Shown in pieces: positions 14,854 to 16,151 of a stretch of 16,151 nucleotides of DNA; position 1 is the first letter of the stretch; each line of letters starts with the position of its first letter. Position numbers and translations under genes: made by a program. This DNA comes from Bacteroidota bacterium (GTDB lineage Bacteria > Bacteroidota > Rhodothermia > Rhodothermales > UBA10348): positions 1 through 16,151 of the forward strand of contig JAQCDI010000020.1 in assembly GCA_027620595.1 (NCBI GenBank), given 5' to 3'. The notes under the pieces were generated by a model that saw nothing but the letters and a program-made list of their open reading frames with translations, did no database searches and was not told where the DNA came from.

Positions 14854-15729
14854 ATGCGATCCGTCCTGGCCGCGCTGCTTTTCCTGGCCGCTTTTCCGGC
14901 TTCATCCCACGCCCAATTCCTGGGGCCGGGAGACTTCGAGTATCCTGAAATCCCGGCCGATGTGCGCATGGCCTACGGCGCCGACTCCCTGCAATGGGGC
15001 GTTCTGCGCCTGCCCAATGGGCCGGGTCCGCATCCCGTTCTGGTGATGCTGCACGGCGGCTGCTGGGTGGGACTGCACCGACCGCGGCATGTCGAGCCCT
15101 TGATGGAGGCGCTTACGGCCCGCGGCTGGGCCACATGGAATCTGTCGCACCGGAACGCCAACGACCAGGGGGGAGGATGGCGCGGGACATTTGATGATGT
15201 GGGCGCGGGCATTGATTTCCTGCGAGAAATTGCCGATCCGTATGGCCTGGACACGACGCGCGTGGTTACGATAGGCCATTTGGCGGGTGGGCATCTGGCC
15301 CTGTGGGCGGCCACCCGGGACGACGCAAGCAGCCCCCTTGAACTGGCCGGCGCCGTGAGCCTTGGCGGCATTCCGGACCTTGAGGCCCATGCGGTACAGG
15401 ACCCCAACCCCTGTGGAGATGGGGTCCGTGCGTTGCTGGGAGGCTGGCCTGATGAGGAGCCGGAGCGGTACGCTACCGCCTCGCCTGCCGAGCACCTTCC
15501 GCTCGGCGTTCCCCAGCTTTTCCTGCATGGACGTCATGATTACGTCGTGCCCTGGCAACAAATCGAGGCGTATTCCGCCTCGGCCCGGGCTGCCGGCGAT
15601 GATGTAACGGTCCGCATCTTCGAGGACGCGAGTCATTTCGAGGTCATTGCGCCGTCGTCCGAAGCGTGGCAGGCGTCTATTGCTCCTGCGATGCTTGACT
15701 GGCTGCAATCGCTGGAGCCCGCGAGATAA
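14854..15729 (+). CDS. secreted alpha/beta hydrolase-like protein lacking the nucleophile serine
   Basis: The fold resembles kynurenine-formamidase/esterase-like alpha/beta hydrolases. From the ATG at 14854 the protein has 291 residues with a signal peptide (MRSVLAALLFLAAFPASSHA, cleavage before Q21). The oxyanion motif HGGCW is at 67-71, GGGWRGTFDDV at 106-116, the acid residue likely D229 in LHGRHDYVVP and the histidine H261 in EDASHFEV. At the nucleophile elbow, where GHSAGGH is expected, it has GHLAGGH with L143 (TTG at 15280-15282). One C-to-T change from TCG at 15281 would explain it. Everything else looks intact, so it is either a non-enzymatic relative, a recent inactivation or a read error. 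It lies 62 bases after the PNPOx-like gene. Confidence 0.82.
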   Translation: MRSVLAALLFLAAFPASSHAQFLGPGDFEYPEIPADVRMAYGADSLQWGVLRLPNGPGPHPVLVMLHGGCWVGLHRPRHVEPLMEALTARGWATWNLSHRNANDQGGGWRGTFDDVGAGIDFLREIADPYGLDTTRVVTIGHLAGGHLALWAATRDDASSPLELAGAVSLGGIPDLEAHAVQDPNPCGDGVRALLGGWPDEEPERYATASPAEHLPLGVPQLFLHGRHDYVVPWQQIEAYSASARAAGDDVTVRIFEDASHFEVIAPSSEAWQASIAPAMLDWLQSLEPAR

Positions 15730-15835
15730 AGTTTTTTCGGGCGAACCCTTAAGTCCGCGTTCCGGTGGTCGATACCCAAGGGGCAAGGTGTTTCCGATTG
15801 GAAGCCACTGCTCAACCCTGCAGCCCCCTACGACC
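15730..15835 (+). other. 106-base intergenic stretch before the anti-sigma-like gene
   Basis: Begins right after the hydrolase stop with a T6 run (15732-15737). GCCCG (15717-15721) and CGGGC (15738-15742) could pair around it. The T-run is in the loop rather than after the stem, so it is not a normal terminator. No promoter string of the GTATCTTNRCC kind is present. Confidence 0.3.
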
Positions 15836-16105
15836 ATGAGAATCGACGAACACGCCCTGGCCGGATACATGGCCGGCGAACTGAATGAGACGGATCGCGC
15901 CAGCGTTACGGCAGCCCTGCTGCGCGATCACGGCGCGCGCGAATGGCTGGCCATGGCCACTGAAGCCCTCGCTGCCGCCAGGACGACCCAAAGCGAAGGC
16001 ATCATGTCCCGATTCGTTTCCCGCATGGAGCCCTCACGCCCCGGCGTGAAGCGCGAAGACCGTCGCGCCGTTCCCAATCCGTTCCGGACCCGCAGGGTAG
16101 GCTGA
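15836..16105 (+). CDS. small anti-sigma-like protein without zinc ligands
   Basis: Eighty-nine residues from the ATG at 15836. The N-terminal half, IDEHALAGYMAGELNETD followed by a helix around residues 21-50, has the shape of the anti-sigma zinc-finger domain (the Y..GEL opening, then a helical pair). The His/Cys residues that bind zinc are missing; the usual cysteine positions fall in RDHGAREWL. There is no membrane segment, and the C-terminal 40 residues are Arg/Pro-rich and basic. It would be cytoplasmic. It could hold a sigma factor or be a small regulator; no sigma gene is adjacent within the window. The longer frame upstream overlaps the hydrolase and is rejected. An ATG at the last three bases of the window may start the next gene. 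Confidence 0.58.
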   Translation: MRIDEHALAGYMAGELNETDRASVTAALLRDHGAREWLAMATEALAAARTTQSEGIMSRFVSRMEPSRPGVKREDRRAVPNPFRTRRVG

Positions 16106-16151
16106 CCTCCAGCTTCTGATCCAGGCTTTCCGGGCGCGGGGAGTGTGCATG

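Noticed and set aside
15717..15742. Hairpin with T6 run after the hydrolase gene as a terminator
   Set aside because: The T-run lies inside the loop rather than after the stem, and the stem is only 5 bp.

Overview
The window reads as chromosomal DNA from a GC-rich bacterium of the Bacteroidota/Rhodothermota kind, most plausibly a Rhodothermales-like lineage. This is inferred, not proven. The clues are: most genes start without a Shine-Dalgarno sequence (dnaN, plsX, fabH, fabD and fabG all lack one); the candidate -10 elements do not follow the E. coli TATAAT form; and the accessory proteins (M49-like peptidase lipoprotein, exported ChaN-like protein, zinc-less anti-sigma-like domain) suit that group. 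It looks like ordinary core chromosome. I saw no insertion sequence, phage gene, tRNA, rRNA or CRISPR array.

Layout. (1) 1-1512, plus strand: the end of an ECF-like sigma factor gene that may begin left of the window, then a single-pass membrane protein of unknown function. (2) 1574-4318, minus strand: dnaA followed by dnaN, the replication initiator and the sliding clamp. recF, which often follows dnaN, is absent; a convergent gene lies there instead. (3) 4319-4929: a 611-base divergent gap with no convincing gene. It holds a candidate promoter for the rightward genes and a nested inverted repeat, but no good DnaA box or AT-rich unwinding segment. (4) 4930-9610, plus strand: a DUF177 (YceD) gene, rpmF (L32), plsX, fabH, fabD and fabG, the classic ribosomal-protein/phospholipid/fatty-acid cluster. 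acpP and fabF, usual partners, are not next to fabG. (5) 9643-11172: a DEAD-box RNA helicase. (6) 11220-15729: four consecutive genes for exported proteins. They are a ChaN-like protein with a long His/Met-rich insertion, an M49-like zinc peptidase lipoprotein, a pyridoxamine-phosphate-oxidase-fold lipoprotein, and an alpha/beta hydrolase whose nucleophile serine is a leucine. (7) 15836-16105: a small anti-sigma-like protein without zinc ligands. The window then ends exactly on an ATG.

How the genes work together. PlsX makes acyl-phosphate from acyl-ACP for phospholipid synthesis. FabD charges ACP with malonate, FabH starts the chain and FabG performs the first reduction, so plsX-fabHDG forms one membrane-lipid unit. 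DnaA and DnaN form a replication unit transcribed away from it. Three candidate promoters, before dnaN, DUF177-rpmF and plsX, share the string GTATCTTNRCC, suggesting a common housekeeping -10 type. The plsX copy sits between the arms of a perfect 8-bp inverted repeat that looks like an operator. The most unusual material is the exported-protein cassette, especially the His/Met-rich ChaN-like protein and the hydrolase lacking its nucleophile.
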